From contig NZ_LXYE02000049.1 in assembly GCF_001659685.2 (NCBI RefSeq), positions 1-64,000 on the forward strand: DNA of 64,000 nucleotides, written 5' to 3'. The notes beneath the pieces are model-generated. The model did no database searches. It had not been told where the DNA came from and saw only the letters and a list, made by a program, of their open reading frames with translations. Below are positions 34,724 through 43,749 of this stretch, in pieces. The DNA is from Labilibacter marinus. Its GTDB lineage: Bacteria; Bacteroidota; Bacteroidia; Bacteroidales; Marinilabiliaceae. Positions within the stretch are counted from its first letter, which is position 1, and every line of letters begins with the position of its first letter. The translations under genes and the position numbers were made by a program.

Positions 34724-35986
34724 TTAAATAAGATAGGCGAACAAATCATGGTTTTTATTTACATACTCACCAAAAAAGTTCTTGGCTTTCATGCGCTCTA
34801 ACAAAGGCTCAAAATCGGCTTGATCTTTTAGCTCAATACCCACTAAAGCAGGGCCTTTAGCTCGATTGATCTTCTTGGCATATTCAAACAATACAATATT
34901 ATCATTGGGGCCAAGTATATCGTTTACAAACTCTTTAAGTGCACCTGGTCGCTGTGGGAATCGTACAATAAAATAATGTTTTAAACCACTGTGCAATAGC
35001 GAGCGTTCCTTAATTTCCTCCGTTCGTGTAATATCATTATTACCACCACTGATAACACAAACAACTTTTTTGCCTTTAATCTGATCCTTATATTGTTCTA
35101 GTGCAGCTATAGAAAGTGCACCTGCAGGTTCGGCCACTATGGCTTCGTTGTTATATAACTCCAGGATTTTTGTACATACTTTACCTTCATCCACCAACAA
35201 CATATCATCTAAGGCTTTTTCACAGACCGGAAAAGTCAGTTCACCTACTCGCTGCACAGCCGCTCCATCCACAAATTTGTCTATCTCATCTAAAGTAACT
35301 AACTGACCAGCTTTTATAGATTTATACATGGCTGGCGCTCCAGCAGGCTCAACACCTACTAGTGTTGTATTAGGAGACAACTCTTTTAAATAAGTTCCTA
35401 AGCCAGCAGTTAATCCACCACCGCCTACAGGAATAAAAATAAAATCGGCATCGGGTAAATCTTCATGAATTTCAATTCCAACAGTTCCTTGTCCTTCAAT
35501 CACTTTAGCATCATCAAAAGGAGGGATAAAAGTGAGTTTATTCTCTTCACAGAATTGTAAAGCTTCTGTATTAGCATCATCAAAGGTATCACCAGCCAGA
35601 ACTACTTCAACCCATTCTTTGCCCAGCGTTTTTACGCGCTTAATCTTTTGAGCAGGGGTAGTTGTGGGCATATAAATAATGCCCTTGGCTTGCAGTTTAA
35701 AACAAGATAAAGCTACTCCTTGTGCATGATTTCCAGCACTAGCACATACCACGCCAAGTTGAATCTGATCAATAGGCAAGGAGGCCATTTTATTATATGC
35801 ACCTCTAATTTTATACGAGCGAACTACCTGTTGATCTTCTCTTTTAAAATAAATATCCGCCTCATATTTTTCGGAATATGTGTGGTTATATTCTAACGGT
35901 GTTCTGCGAATGATGCCTTTTAAGCGATCTGCCGCTGCTTTTATATCTTCAATTCTCGGAGAGTATTCCTGTTGCCCTTGTTCCAT
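34724..35986 (-). CDS. ilvA: Threonine ammonia-lyase
   Basis: The 420-residue pyridoxal-phosphate enzyme that converts threonine to 2-oxobutanoate, first step of isoleucine synthesis. The PLP lysine is Lys59 in RSYKIRGAYNK. The glycine-rich phosphate loop is PVGGGGLTAGLG, near residue 186-197. SAGNHAQGVA near 84-93 and a C-terminal ACT-like domain (about 330-420, VRFPQRPGALKEFV) complete the biosynthetic type with one ACT-like domain, which should bind isoleucine for feedback control. No other ilv genes are nearby, and the gene precedes the L,D-transpeptidase on the same strand. Confidence 0.9.
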   Translation of the reverse strand: MEQGQQEYSPRIEDIKAAADRLKGIIRRTPLEYNHTYSEKYEADIYFKREDQQVVRSYKIRGAYNKMASLPIDQIQLGVVCASAGNHAQGVALSCFKLQAKGIIYMPTTTPAQKIKRVKTLGKEWVEVVLAGDTFDDANTEALQFCEENKLTFIPPFDDAKVIEGQGTVGIEIHEDLPDADFIFIPVGGGGLTAGLGTYLKELSPNTTLVGVEPAGAPAMYKSIKAGQLVTLDEIDKFVDGAAVQRVGELTFPVCEKALDDMLLVDEGKVCTKILELYNNEAIVAEPAGALSIAALEQYKDQIKGKKVVCVISGGNNDITRTEEIKERSLLHSGLKHYFIVRFPQRPGALKEFVNDILGPNDNIVLFEYAKKINRAKGPALVGIELKDQADFEPLLERMKAKNFFGEYVNKNHDLFAYLI

Positions 35987-36080
35987 ATACTTTCAATTTT
36001 TCTATTTACCTGTGGCAAATAGCTATTTCATCCTTTTATAAGGTAACAAAATTAGTTCTTTAAAAAGCTTACACAAAGGA

Positions 36081-37436
36081 TTAAGGTTTAGATACTGGAT
36101 TTAACCATTCCGTGTTCTTGACTTGAGTTGCTTTTGCTGCTTTTTGCTTTTGCTTGATCTTTTTACGAATCATATTGAGTTCCGCATTTATCTGATTGGT
36201 ATCTGGTAACATACCTGTTTCATTATCTTTAAACCTACTTTTGTTTATGGCTTCAAATAAAGAAGTTGCGGCTGACGAGCCATAATTTAAAACCAACTCA
36301 TCTACTGAATCAATGTCAATTCCCATCTTATTAGTCCAATTTTTGAGAGCTACTAGAAAAGTGTAGTATTGCTTTTCTTCAACCGCTTTTTTTAGTGATC
36401 GGAATGCATTTATTTCAGATTCTTTATAACGAAGGATTACCTGCTTGAAAGCTATACTAAGGTATTTAAAAAGCAGAATAATAAATAGTAATAACAAGAT
36501 AGCTACAAGCGAATAAATACCCAACTGTTGAGGACTTAATCCAAAAATTTGGAAAGGACCCTCTTCCTCTGCGAGCTCTTCTTCGCTTTCTTTCTGCAAG
36601 GATTGCTTTAAACTTTCTAGCATGTGCAAATCAGGATTAGCTTGCACCATAATTACCATGGAGTCTAAAACTCGATTATAAAAGCGCTTATTAGCGGAAT
36701 TCCAATAAATATATTGAATGGATGGAATGATCACTTCTCCTTCTTTTTCAAAGAGGTAATTGTAGGTTTCTGTTCGCGTAGCAGAAATCGTAGTTTTGGT
36801 TTTATGATTGTTAACGATTGCCCTTCTGGGGTAAATGCTAACTCCATTAATACTATCTAAATGTGTTTCGGGTAAAAACTCAGATAAAGTGGATTCAACG
36901 GAACATGTAATGCTACGTTGCAAAACATCACCCACCTTTATCTGGGTAGGTCTAGCATTCCAGTTCTGGCGTACATTTAATCCTGTTGCCACTAGCCAAT
37001 TATTGGCAGAATAGCCCAATGGAATGCCACGAACATTTACTTTTTTCTCTTTAGTTTTAACTTGTTGTTTAATTCCTTTGTAACCACCTTCCGCAGGAGA
37101 TTCCACTTGGATTAATAAACTTGGGATGGTTATTTCTCCTTCTCGCGTAGGGAATACATTGTAATAAAAGGAGACACCCGCATATTGTTTGCCATTGATG
37201 CGCTTAGAATTACTGACTGATCTAAAGAATACACTCAATGCTCCATCAACATTAATGTTTCCTAAATTAATTCCAGAGGTAAACCATGTTGAAGTGTGCA
37301 CTGATACGGTTAACTCAATAGGCTGGCCAATATATACCTCATTATTATTAACCTTAACATGAGTGATTAATTCTTGCCCAACAGTAAGGTGCTGAATGCA
37401 AGCTAAAACCAAGAGTAGAATAATTTTTCTTACCAT
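36081..37436 (-). CDS. batD: BatD-like protein (oxygen tolerance)
   Basis: A 451-residue BatD-family protein: signal peptide (1-20), two beta-sandwich domains (about 22-265, with LITHVKVNNNEVYIGQPIEL at the start), one membrane helix near 305-328 and a cytoplasmic helical tail. Last gene of the locus, overlapping BatB/C by 7 nt. It probably scaffolds the VWA proteins on the periplasmic side. The family's molecular role remains unsettled; mutants in Bacteroides fragilis were linked to aerotolerance. Confidence 0.85.
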   Translation of the reverse strand: MVRKIILLLVLACIQHLTVGQELITHVKVNNNEVYIGQPIELTVSVHTSTWFTSGINLGNINVDGALSVFFRSVSNSKRINGKQYAGVSFYYNVFPTREGEITIPSLLIQVESPAEGGYKGIKQQVKTKEKKVNVRGIPLGYSANNWLVATGLNVRQNWNARPTQIKVGDVLQRSITCSVESTLSEFLPETHLDSINGVSIYPRRAIVNNHKTKTTISATRTETYNYLFEKEGEVIIPSIQYIYWNSANKRFYNRVLDSMVIMVQANPDLHMLESLKQSLQKESEEELAEEEGPFQIFGLSPQQLGIYSLVAILLLLFIILLFKYLSIAFKQVILRYKESEINAFRSLKKAVEEKQYYTFLVALKNWTNKMGIDIDSVDELVLNYGSSAATSLFEAINKSRFKDNETGMLPDTNQINAELNMIRKKIKQKQKAAKATQVKNTEWLNPVSKP

Positions 37437-39133
37437 TTATTACTGGTTTTATTAACTTCAACAATTCCTTTTTTTACCTGATAATGAAACTTCTTAGTTA
37501 AGAATAAAGCAGGATCATCATCTACCTTACGCATGAGAATATTCTTTGGCATAGCTCCTTGACCGGGTTTAAAGTCATCAGGCAACTCCTCCATCTCTTT
37601 AGCCTTTCTTTGATCTGTTTCTGCCGTTTCTTCTTTACGGCTTTTTTCCATATCCTTTTTAGTGGCTTCCTGTCCACCACCACTTAAATCCTCTGGCGAA
37701 TCATTTCTCTCATTTTTGGCCAAATCCTTCTCTTGTACCATTTCGTTGTTTAACTCCTGATTGCCTAGTTCTTCTCTAGCTACAATAATTTGTTCTACAT
37801 TTTGAGAAGCATTCTTATTATTAGGATCGCGTTCCAGTACTTTTTCAAAGATAGCTTGTGCTTGTTGCAGTTCGCCCATTTGCGCGTAAGTGAGCCCTAA
37901 ATTGTATAAAGCATTTACCGAAGTGTCTTGCTCAAAAGCCGTGCGTGCACTCACAAAGTCACCAGCTTTAAAATAGGCAACACCTTTACGCATGGGGTCG
38001 TTAAATTCGGCAGCAGCGGTATAATATTTTTCAGCATCGTACGCTTGTTGAGCCTGATATTCCTTCGTGTACCACAAATCTTTAAATTCAAAATTAGCTT
38101 TATTTAGCTTGTTATCACCTGAACAAGAGCTTAAACCTACAAGCAGTATTAAACCATTGATTGTCCACCCTCTTCTAAAACTCAATAGGAAGATAAAGGC
38201 CAAAGGAATGACTAACCAATATCCATCATCTTGCCAATTTTCTTCTTGCTTTTCTGTTTCATCTTCAAAAACCAAATCATCACTAATGGCCTTGGCCAAA
38301 TCGTTAACATCACTGGCATCCAAAGTCATTTGTAATATATTTACTCTATCCATTTCAGCAAAACTCTGGAGTTTAGCTTCATCTATAGCTGAATTCTTTT
38401 TAAAGCTAGGAATCACTCCGCCTGTGGGTGTAGCAAAAGGATAAAGGTAGAGTTGCACGTTTCGTTGCCCTAAAAAGATGCTCACTTGCTCCAACGAAAT
38501 ATCCTCTAGATCATCTGTTAATAATAGAATTTTGGCCTGTGCTTTATTGTTACCCAGCAATTTTCCTATTTTATTAAATAAGGCATTAAACTCAGTGCCC
38601 ACAATAGGCATCATTTTAGGTTGTAAGCCATCCAGCTGATCCAATATTATTTTGTAATCTGTAGTAAATGGAATGGCTACATGGCTCGATCCTGCAAAAA
38701 CTAACAAACAGGTTTCCGCTCTTGGGTTAGCTTTTAGCAAGTCCTGAATCTTAAATTTAGCTCGTTCTAATCGGTTGGGAGAAATATCTTTAACCAACAT
38801 ACTTTGCGATAAATCCAGTGCAATAATAAGTTTAGATTCAACCTGTTTGGTAGGGGTTTTAACTTGGTGCCAGGTGGGACCTAAAAAAGATAAAAAGCCC
38901 AAGGTAAACATTAGTACAATGGAGATTCTTATTAATCGTGGTTTCCAGTTAGTACCTTTTTGAATAACATAGGGTTGTAGTTGTTTGCTGATGTTTTTTT
39001 TCCACGCATCAGATGATTTATAGAACAGAAACCCGATAAATATGATGAGCAAAACAATGGTCCCTGCCCATAAATATTCTATGCGTAAGAAATGAAAAGC
39101 TTCCCAATTGATATTTTCAAAGCTTGTTTCCAT
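37430..39133 (-). CDS. batB: BatB-BatC fusion: VWA domain plus TPR
   Basis: A 567-residue protein that joins two proteins often separate in other genomes. Two N-terminal membrane helices lie near 22-40 and 68-86. A VWA domain (about 100-285) follows with a complete MIDAS start, DLSQSM (Asp-x-Ser-x-Ser), then further helices near 305-340. The C-terminal BatC-like region has tetratricopeptide repeats (about 360-450, including ALYNLGLTYAQMGELQQAQA) and a charged tail. The start shares one base with the batA stop. It presumably forms a metal-dependent complex with BatA and MoxR. Confidence 0.87.
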   Translation of the reverse strand: METSFENINWEAFHFLRIEYLWAGTIVLLIIFIGFLFYKSSDAWKKNISKQLQPYVIQKGTNWKPRLIRISIVLMFTLGFLSFLGPTWHQVKTPTKQVESKLIIALDLSQSMLVKDISPNRLERAKFKIQDLLKANPRAETCLLVFAGSSHVAIPFTTDYKIILDQLDGLQPKMMPIVGTEFNALFNKIGKLLGNNKAQAKILLLTDDLEDISLEQVSIFLGQRNVQLYLYPFATPTGGVIPSFKKNSAIDEAKLQSFAEMDRVNILQMTLDASDVNDLAKAISDDLVFEDETEKQEENWQDDGYWLVIPLAFIFLLSFRRGWTINGLILLVGLSSCSGDNKLNKANFEFKDLWYTKEYQAQQAYDAEKYYTAAAEFNDPMRKGVAYFKAGDFVSARTAFEQDTSVNALYNLGLTYAQMGELQQAQAIFEKVLERDPNNKNASQNVEQIIVAREELGNQELNNEMVQEKDLAKNERNDSPEDLSGGGQEATKKDMEKSRKEETAETDQRKAKEMEELPDDFKPGQGAMPKNILMRKVDDDPALFLTKKFHYQVKKGIVEVNKTSNKW

Positions 39134-40122
39134 TAGTTCTGTGTAAATCGTTTAAAAATGACTATTAGATGATTGATGAAAACCATTAATAGAGCCAATG
39201 ACAATGCTGCTCCTAGCGGATAATAATACAGCAATGTTTTAGGTGTATAACTCTCTTCTTCATATTCTATAGGTTGCAGGGTTTCCAGCTCCTCATAAAT
39301 TTGCTCTAATGTTTCAGCATCTTTTGCTCTAAAATATTTTCCTCCCGTTAAATCAGCTATTTCGGTTAAGGTGGTTTCATCCAAATCGGAAGAACTATTA
39401 CCCGGATCACCAATGCCAATGGTGTAAATAATGGTAGAATCTTCCTTAGCCATATTGGCCGCATCTAGTGGTAGTATCTCTGTCCCCCCGTCTACACCAT
39501 CCGTTAAAAGCAACATCACTTTGCTTTCGATGGTATCCCTTTCGAACATATCCATACCTTTTACAATAGCCTTTCCAATGTTGGTCATTTGTCCTGCCAT
39601 GCCCACATCAGCTTCGTCTAGCATGGTTTTTACGGTTTCTAAATCGGTGGTAAACGGAGCCTGAATATATGAGTTGGTAGCAAAAAATATCAACCCCATT
39701 TTATCACTTTCACGCTTCACGATAAAATCCTGCATAATATCCTTTACCGCCTGCCATCGTGTAACACGTTCGCCATCGATATACCAATCGTTGTTGGCCA
39801 TACTAAAAGATAAATCGGCAAGTATTAAAAAGTTTCTGGAGGTTTTTACTTTGCGTTCTGGCTTGCCAACCAACTCAGGCGAAGCGATGGCGGATAATAA
39901 CAATAGCCAGATAATATACATGAGCACAGAAGTCACCCAACTTCTTTTTTTTATATAGGATGATTTACGAGGTTTTTGTTTAGAAACCTGTGCACTCGAA
40001 TTAAAATAAGGATAAATTAAAGCAGAACTGCGATACTTAATGGCAGGTAGCAAGGCAACCAATAAGGGTAGAATAGCTGCAAAAGCCACATAAGGATATG
40101 CAAATTGAAAGTTATCAGGCAT
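39133..40122 (-). CDS. batA: BatA: membrane VWA-domain protein
   Basis: A 329-residue protein with N-terminal helices (about 8-28 and 58-80), a VWA domain (about 95-285) with MIDAS residues ADLSFSM and TDGVDGG, and a C-terminal helix near 300-320. Closely related to BatB in architecture. It overlaps the DUF4381 gene by 8 nt. VWA proteins of this locus are thought to be worked on by the MoxR ATPase. Confidence 0.88.
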   Translation of the reverse strand: MPDNFQFAYPYVAFAAILPLLVALLPAIKYRSSALIYPYFNSSAQVSKQKPRKSSYIKKRSWVTSVLMYIIWLLLLSAIASPELVGKPERKVKTSRNFLILADLSFSMANNDWYIDGERVTRWQAVKDIMQDFIVKRESDKMGLIFFATNSYIQAPFTTDLETVKTMLDEADVGMAGQMTNIGKAIVKGMDMFERDTIESKVMLLLTDGVDGGTEILPLDAANMAKEDSTIIYTIGIGDPGNSSSDLDETTLTEIADLTGGKYFRAKDAETLEQIYEELETLQPIEYEEESYTPKTLLYYYPLGAALSLALLMVFINHLIVIFKRFTQN

Positions 40123-40582
40123 GGCGCTTAATCCAGTTAATACTTGCTTGCGTAAATTCGTTTTTATTAAAGTCTTGCTCTATTTTATTTTTGTATACGG
40201 CACTCATAATTTGTTCTTTGTGCTTGATAAAAAAAGCGTCCTTTAATGAGGCATCTAAAAAATGAAGCCATTCATCCCCTTCTTTGGAAGCCACCATTTT
40301 TCTATCGTAAGTGATTAAGGCGGTTCTTTTTAGTATAAGCATGGTTTGTGCAATTAACTGCCATAAATCTAGGTTGCTTGATAAGGCTATTTTCTGAATA
40401 TTCGTAATGGCATTTCTTCTGTACGCATTACGTTTGTATTGTAGCCATTGCTTATAAAGGAAATAAACTATAGTACAAATCAATATGCCCAACAATATCT
40501 TCCAACCGATTGCATCCATCGTAAATGGAGCGGGGGTGGCCTCTATAATTGGGTTTAATTGAATGTTTTCGCTTTGTACCAT
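40115..40582 (-). CDS. DUF4381 membrane protein of the Bat locus
   Basis: A 155-residue protein with one membrane helix (about 28-46, WKILLGILICTIVYFLYKQW) and a helical cytoplasmic domain. Position between DUF58 and batA and the pattern match DUF4381 proteins, constant members of MoxR/VWA loci. It lies 13 nt downstream of DUF58. Confidence 0.82.
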   Translation of the reverse strand: MVQSENIQLNPIIEATPAPFTMDAIGWKILLGILICTIVYFLYKQWLQYKRNAYRRNAITNIQKIALSSNLDLWQLIAQTMLILKRTALITYDRKMVASKEGDEWLHFLDASLKDAFFIKHKEQIMSAVYKNKIEQDFNKNEFTQASINWIKRHA

Positions 40583-40595
40583 GTATACAGATGCT

Positions 40596-41534
40596 TTACT
40601 GATTATAATGACTAAAGACTTCGAGCAATTGATTTTCGACAGGCTCTGAAGTATTTATTTTAAAGATGCTGATATTGTATTTTTCTAATTCAGACTTAAA
40701 ATGAGCATAATTTTCCGAAAAGGATTCCTTCAAGTTTTCTTTGAGCTTTTTGTTCTTTCCGTTTAAATTAATTTGATGCGTTTTGTCGGTAATGGTAATT
40801 TCCTCAGCAGGAATTTGCTCCTCTAGCTCATCATAAACTTTAATTAAAACTAAATCGTTATGCAGTGCTAGTTGACTTAAATATTGCATTACCGAATGGC
40901 TGTATCTGTAAAAATCGCTGATAATGAACACCACAAAATCATGCGTTACTATATTATTTACTTTGGCTATTACCTCTGTTAAGGATTTCTCAAAATCAAA
41001 GTCCTTATGCTCATAAATGGAATTATTAGCCTCAATTATTTTTTGCAAGAAATAGATAATATTTCTTGGGTCTCTTTTGGGTGTGATGATATCGTAATCG
41101 GAACCGGTATATACTAAACCTCCAATTCTATCACCTCCCTTTTTAATTTTATGGGCTATGATAGAAGCCAGCTCGCCAGCAATAACTGCCTTGGTTTTGT
41201 GTTTAGATCCAAAACCCATGGACGCGGATTGGTCGACAAATACAAAGGCTGGTTTTTCCTTTTCCTCGGTAAAAACCTTGGTATGTGTTTTTCCAGTTTT
41301 AGCTGTTACATTCCAGTCAATATTTCTGATGTCGTCGCCAATGACGTAAGGTCTGGCTTCTTCAAAATCCAAACCTCTGCCTCTTAGTCGTGAAGCATAA
41401 CGGCCCGCCAAAACACTATTCGACTTCTGCTTTCCTGAATCCAGATTAATTACAGAACTCAGCCACTCAAACCTTAAAAGATCTTCAAGACTGAGAAATA
41501 TATTGGGGTTTTTATCTGATTTTTTGGACTTCAT
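40596..41534 (-). CDS. DUF58 protein of the Bat/MoxR locus
   Basis: A 312-residue DUF58 protein without membrane helices. The signature GRYASRLRGRGLDFEEARPY (about 44-63), then IRNIDWNVTAKTGKTH, is followed by a VWA-like domain with FVDQSASMGFG near 98-108. It is 11 nt downstream of moxR, the usual order. Likely a cytosolic partner of the ATPase in assembly of the membrane VWA proteins. Confidence 0.88.
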   Translation of the reverse strand: MKSKKSDKNPNIFLSLEDLLRFEWLSSVINLDSGKQKSNSVLAGRYASRLRGRGLDFEEARPYVIGDDIRNIDWNVTAKTGKTHTKVFTEEKEKPAFVFVDQSASMGFGSKHKTKAVIAGELASIIAHKIKKGGDRIGGLVYTGSDYDIITPKRDPRNIIYFLQKIIEANNSIYEHKDFDFEKSLTEVIAKVNNIVTHDFVVFIISDFYRYSHSVMQYLSQLALHNDLVLIKVYDELEEQIPAEEITITDKTHQINLNGKNKKLKENLKESFSENYAHFKSELEKYNISIFKINTSEPVENQLLEVFSHYNQ

Positions 41535-41545
41535 TTTGGACTGGT

Positions 41546-42520
41546 TTAAGCAACTACGGCAACAGCTTCAATTATTTTATCAATGACCTGATCTGCAGTA
41601 ATACCTTCGGCACGGCCTTTATAACTTATGGCTATACGATGGCGGAGCACATCTTTAATTACACTGTGTATATCTTCTGGAATTACATAATCCCTGTTTT
41701 TCATCCAGGCATGTACGCGGCTACATCTATTAATAGCGATGGTGCCACGCGGGCTCGAACCAAAATCAATCATCAGCGCAAGCTCCTCACTATACCTTTC
41801 GGGATAACGGGTGGCAGAGATTAGGCTAACCATGTACTTTTCTATTTCTTCAGATGTGGTTACTTTGGCAATTTCTTTTCTAGCATCAAAAACAACCTGT
41901 TGTTCAATGATATGTGCTTGCTTTTCCTCATGTTCAGCTGCGGCTTCTTGATTATTCAAACGCATAATCTCCAACTCAGCATCATCATTAGGATAATCGA
42001 TGATAGTGTGAACTAAAAATCGGTCCATCTGCGCTTCAGGAAGGGGATAAGTACCTTCTTGCTCAATGGGGTTTTGCGTGGCCATCACCATAAAAAGTTT
42101 TTCCATTTTATAGGTATTGGCCGAAACGGTTACCTGTCGCTCCTCCATGGCCTCCAGCAAGGCTGACTGCACTTTAGCTGGAGCACGATTTATTTCATCG
42201 GCCAGTATTAGGTTGTTAAAAATAGGCCCTTTCTGAAACACAAACTTTTCGGTTTCGTTGGGCACATATATTTCGGTGCCTGTAATATCAGAAGGAAGTA
42301 AATCTGGTGTGAACTGAATTCGGCTTAAGCCACAATTTAAATTTTTAGACAAAGCCTTGATAGCACGTGTTTTTGCAAGTCCAGGAAGACCTTCGAGCAA
42401 CATATTGCCATCTGCCAATAGCGCTAAAATAATTCTGTCAATGAGTTTGTCTTGCCCTATGATGGACTTAGACATTTGTTCTTTTAATATTGAAATTGAT
42501 TCAAATGGAGTCATACTCAT
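41546..42520 (-). CDS. moxR: MoxR-family AAA+ ATPase
   Basis: A 324-residue ATPase of the MoxR (APE2220/BatR) branch. Walker A GLPGLAKT at residues 44-51, Walker B LILADEINRAP near 104-114, sensor 1 ATQNPIEQEGTYPLPEAQMD near 145-164 and an arginine-finger region. It should work as a chaperone-like remodeller on the adjacent VWA proteins. First of the tight moxR-DUF58-DUF4381-batA-batBC-batD run; a HAD-family gene ends 31 nt upstream on the same strand. Confidence 0.92.
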   Translation of the reverse strand: MSMTPFESISILKEQMSKSIIGQDKLIDRIILALLADGNMLLEGLPGLAKTRAIKALSKNLNCGLSRIQFTPDLLPSDITGTEIYVPNETEKFVFQKGPIFNNLILADEINRAPAKVQSALLEAMEERQVTVSANTYKMEKLFMVMATQNPIEQEGTYPLPEAQMDRFLVHTIIDYPNDDAELEIMRLNNQEAAAEHEEKQAHIIEQQVVFDARKEIAKVTTSEEIEKYMVSLISATRYPERYSEELALMIDFGSSPRGTIAINRCSRVHAWMKNRDYVIPEDIHSVIKDVLRHRIAISYKGRAEGITADQVIDKIIEAVAVVA

Positions 42521-42551
42521 TTGGTTTTTGAAGTATTCTTATACAAATTGC

Positions 42552-43583
42552 TTAATCTAATTCATAAGGAAAAATAACTTTCCAATCTTTCTCCATATCA
42601 ATCACTGTCCAACCATCCTTAATGGCTTGATCTAAACCTTTATCTAATCTTCCAATATGCGAATCTCTATCATAGGCCCATTCGCGAACAGAGTCCGTAT
42701 GATGGAGGTACAAATTAAAGAATTCATAATCATTGGAGGCGGTCCATTGCATCATCTGTAAATCACCATCGGAATTACCCGAAGCAAAAACAGTTTTTTT
42801 ACCAATTATCTTTTGGATATTCAATGGTTTTCCAGCTTTATCATTATTATACTCCAGCTCTGGTAATCGAATAATCTTTGGGTCTCCATCATTGTACTGG
42901 AATTCTGTTACAATTCGGCTTCCTAAAATTTTCTCACTCGGAATGCCATATATTTCTGTTACAATAGCTCTCATAAAATCAACTCCTCCGCCAGAAACGA
43001 TGTAGGTTTGAAAATCATTATCTCTGAGGTAACGAAGTAATTCTAACATAGGTTGATAAACCAATTGATCAAAACGAACGTTTTTTGTTGGATGCATTTC
43101 TGTGGTCACCCATTTTTTTACGATAGCATCAAATTCAACCGTGCTTATTCCTGCATGAGCGGCCATTACAAGTTTAAGCAATCCATCGTGACCTTGTTTG
43201 GCAATTTCGTGCATGTCATTTTCAATAGCCGCCTTGTAAGGCTGTTCTGTTTTCCATTCAGGATGATCGGCAGCTAATTCTTTAATACGGTTTAGCGTAA
43301 AAAACAATTGGAAATAGGCCGGTTGTTCAGCCCAAAGGTTACCATCATTATCAAAGGTTGCAATACGATCTTCAATGGGTATATAATGGTTGCTTTGCTT
43401 ATCAGTAACGCTTGTTACGTAGTCTATAATGGCTTGTTTTGTATCACCATCATTCCACGATGGTAGAGGGTCAGTAACTTTAATTTCTACCACCTTAGTT
43501 TGGGTAGGATTATTTTGGCAAGCGGAAAGCGTAATAAGGCTTACCAAAACAACAATTATAATGGGTAAATATCTTTGGGTCAT
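42552..43583 (-). CDS. HAD-superfamily phosphatase-like lipoprotein
   Basis: A 343-residue exported HAD hydrolase. Lipobox LSAC with Cys22. Motif I is ATFDNDGNLW (Asp78 and Asp80), motif II IVSGGG near 196 and motif III/IV FASGNSDGDLQM near 272. The fold matches SerB-like phosphatases, but the protein is outside the cytoplasm, so it acts on phosphate esters in the periplasm. It lies between the sulfatase and moxR, 31 nt from the latter. A -7-like box (TAGTTTTG, 43612-43619 minus) sits 28 nt before the start. Substrate unknown. Confidence 0.78.
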   Translation of the reverse strand: MTQRYLPIIIVVLVSLITLSACQNNPTQTKVVEIKVTDPLPSWNDGDTKQAIIDYVTSVTDKQSNHYIPIEDRIATFDNDGNLWAEQPAYFQLFFTLNRIKELAADHPEWKTEQPYKAAIENDMHEIAKQGHDGLLKLVMAAHAGISTVEFDAIVKKWVTTEMHPTKNVRFDQLVYQPMLELLRYLRDNDFQTYIVSGGGVDFMRAIVTEIYGIPSEKILGSRIVTEFQYNDGDPKIIRLPELEYNNDKAGKPLNIQKIIGKKTVFASGNSDGDLQMMQWTASNDYEFFNLYLHHTDSVREWAYDRDSHIGRLDKGLDQAIKDGWTVIDMEKDWKVIFPYELD

Positions 43584-43749
43584 ATTTTATAGGGTTTAAA
43601 AAGGAATTGTTCAAAACTAGAATTAGTATAAATGTAAGAGCTAAAGGTAAAAATACACAAAGTTCACTTACTGTTGAAGTACAATAAGCGAACTCTGCAT
43701 AATTTTTATGTGCCTAACCAAAATTACATTCTAGATAAGCGTGTTGTTT

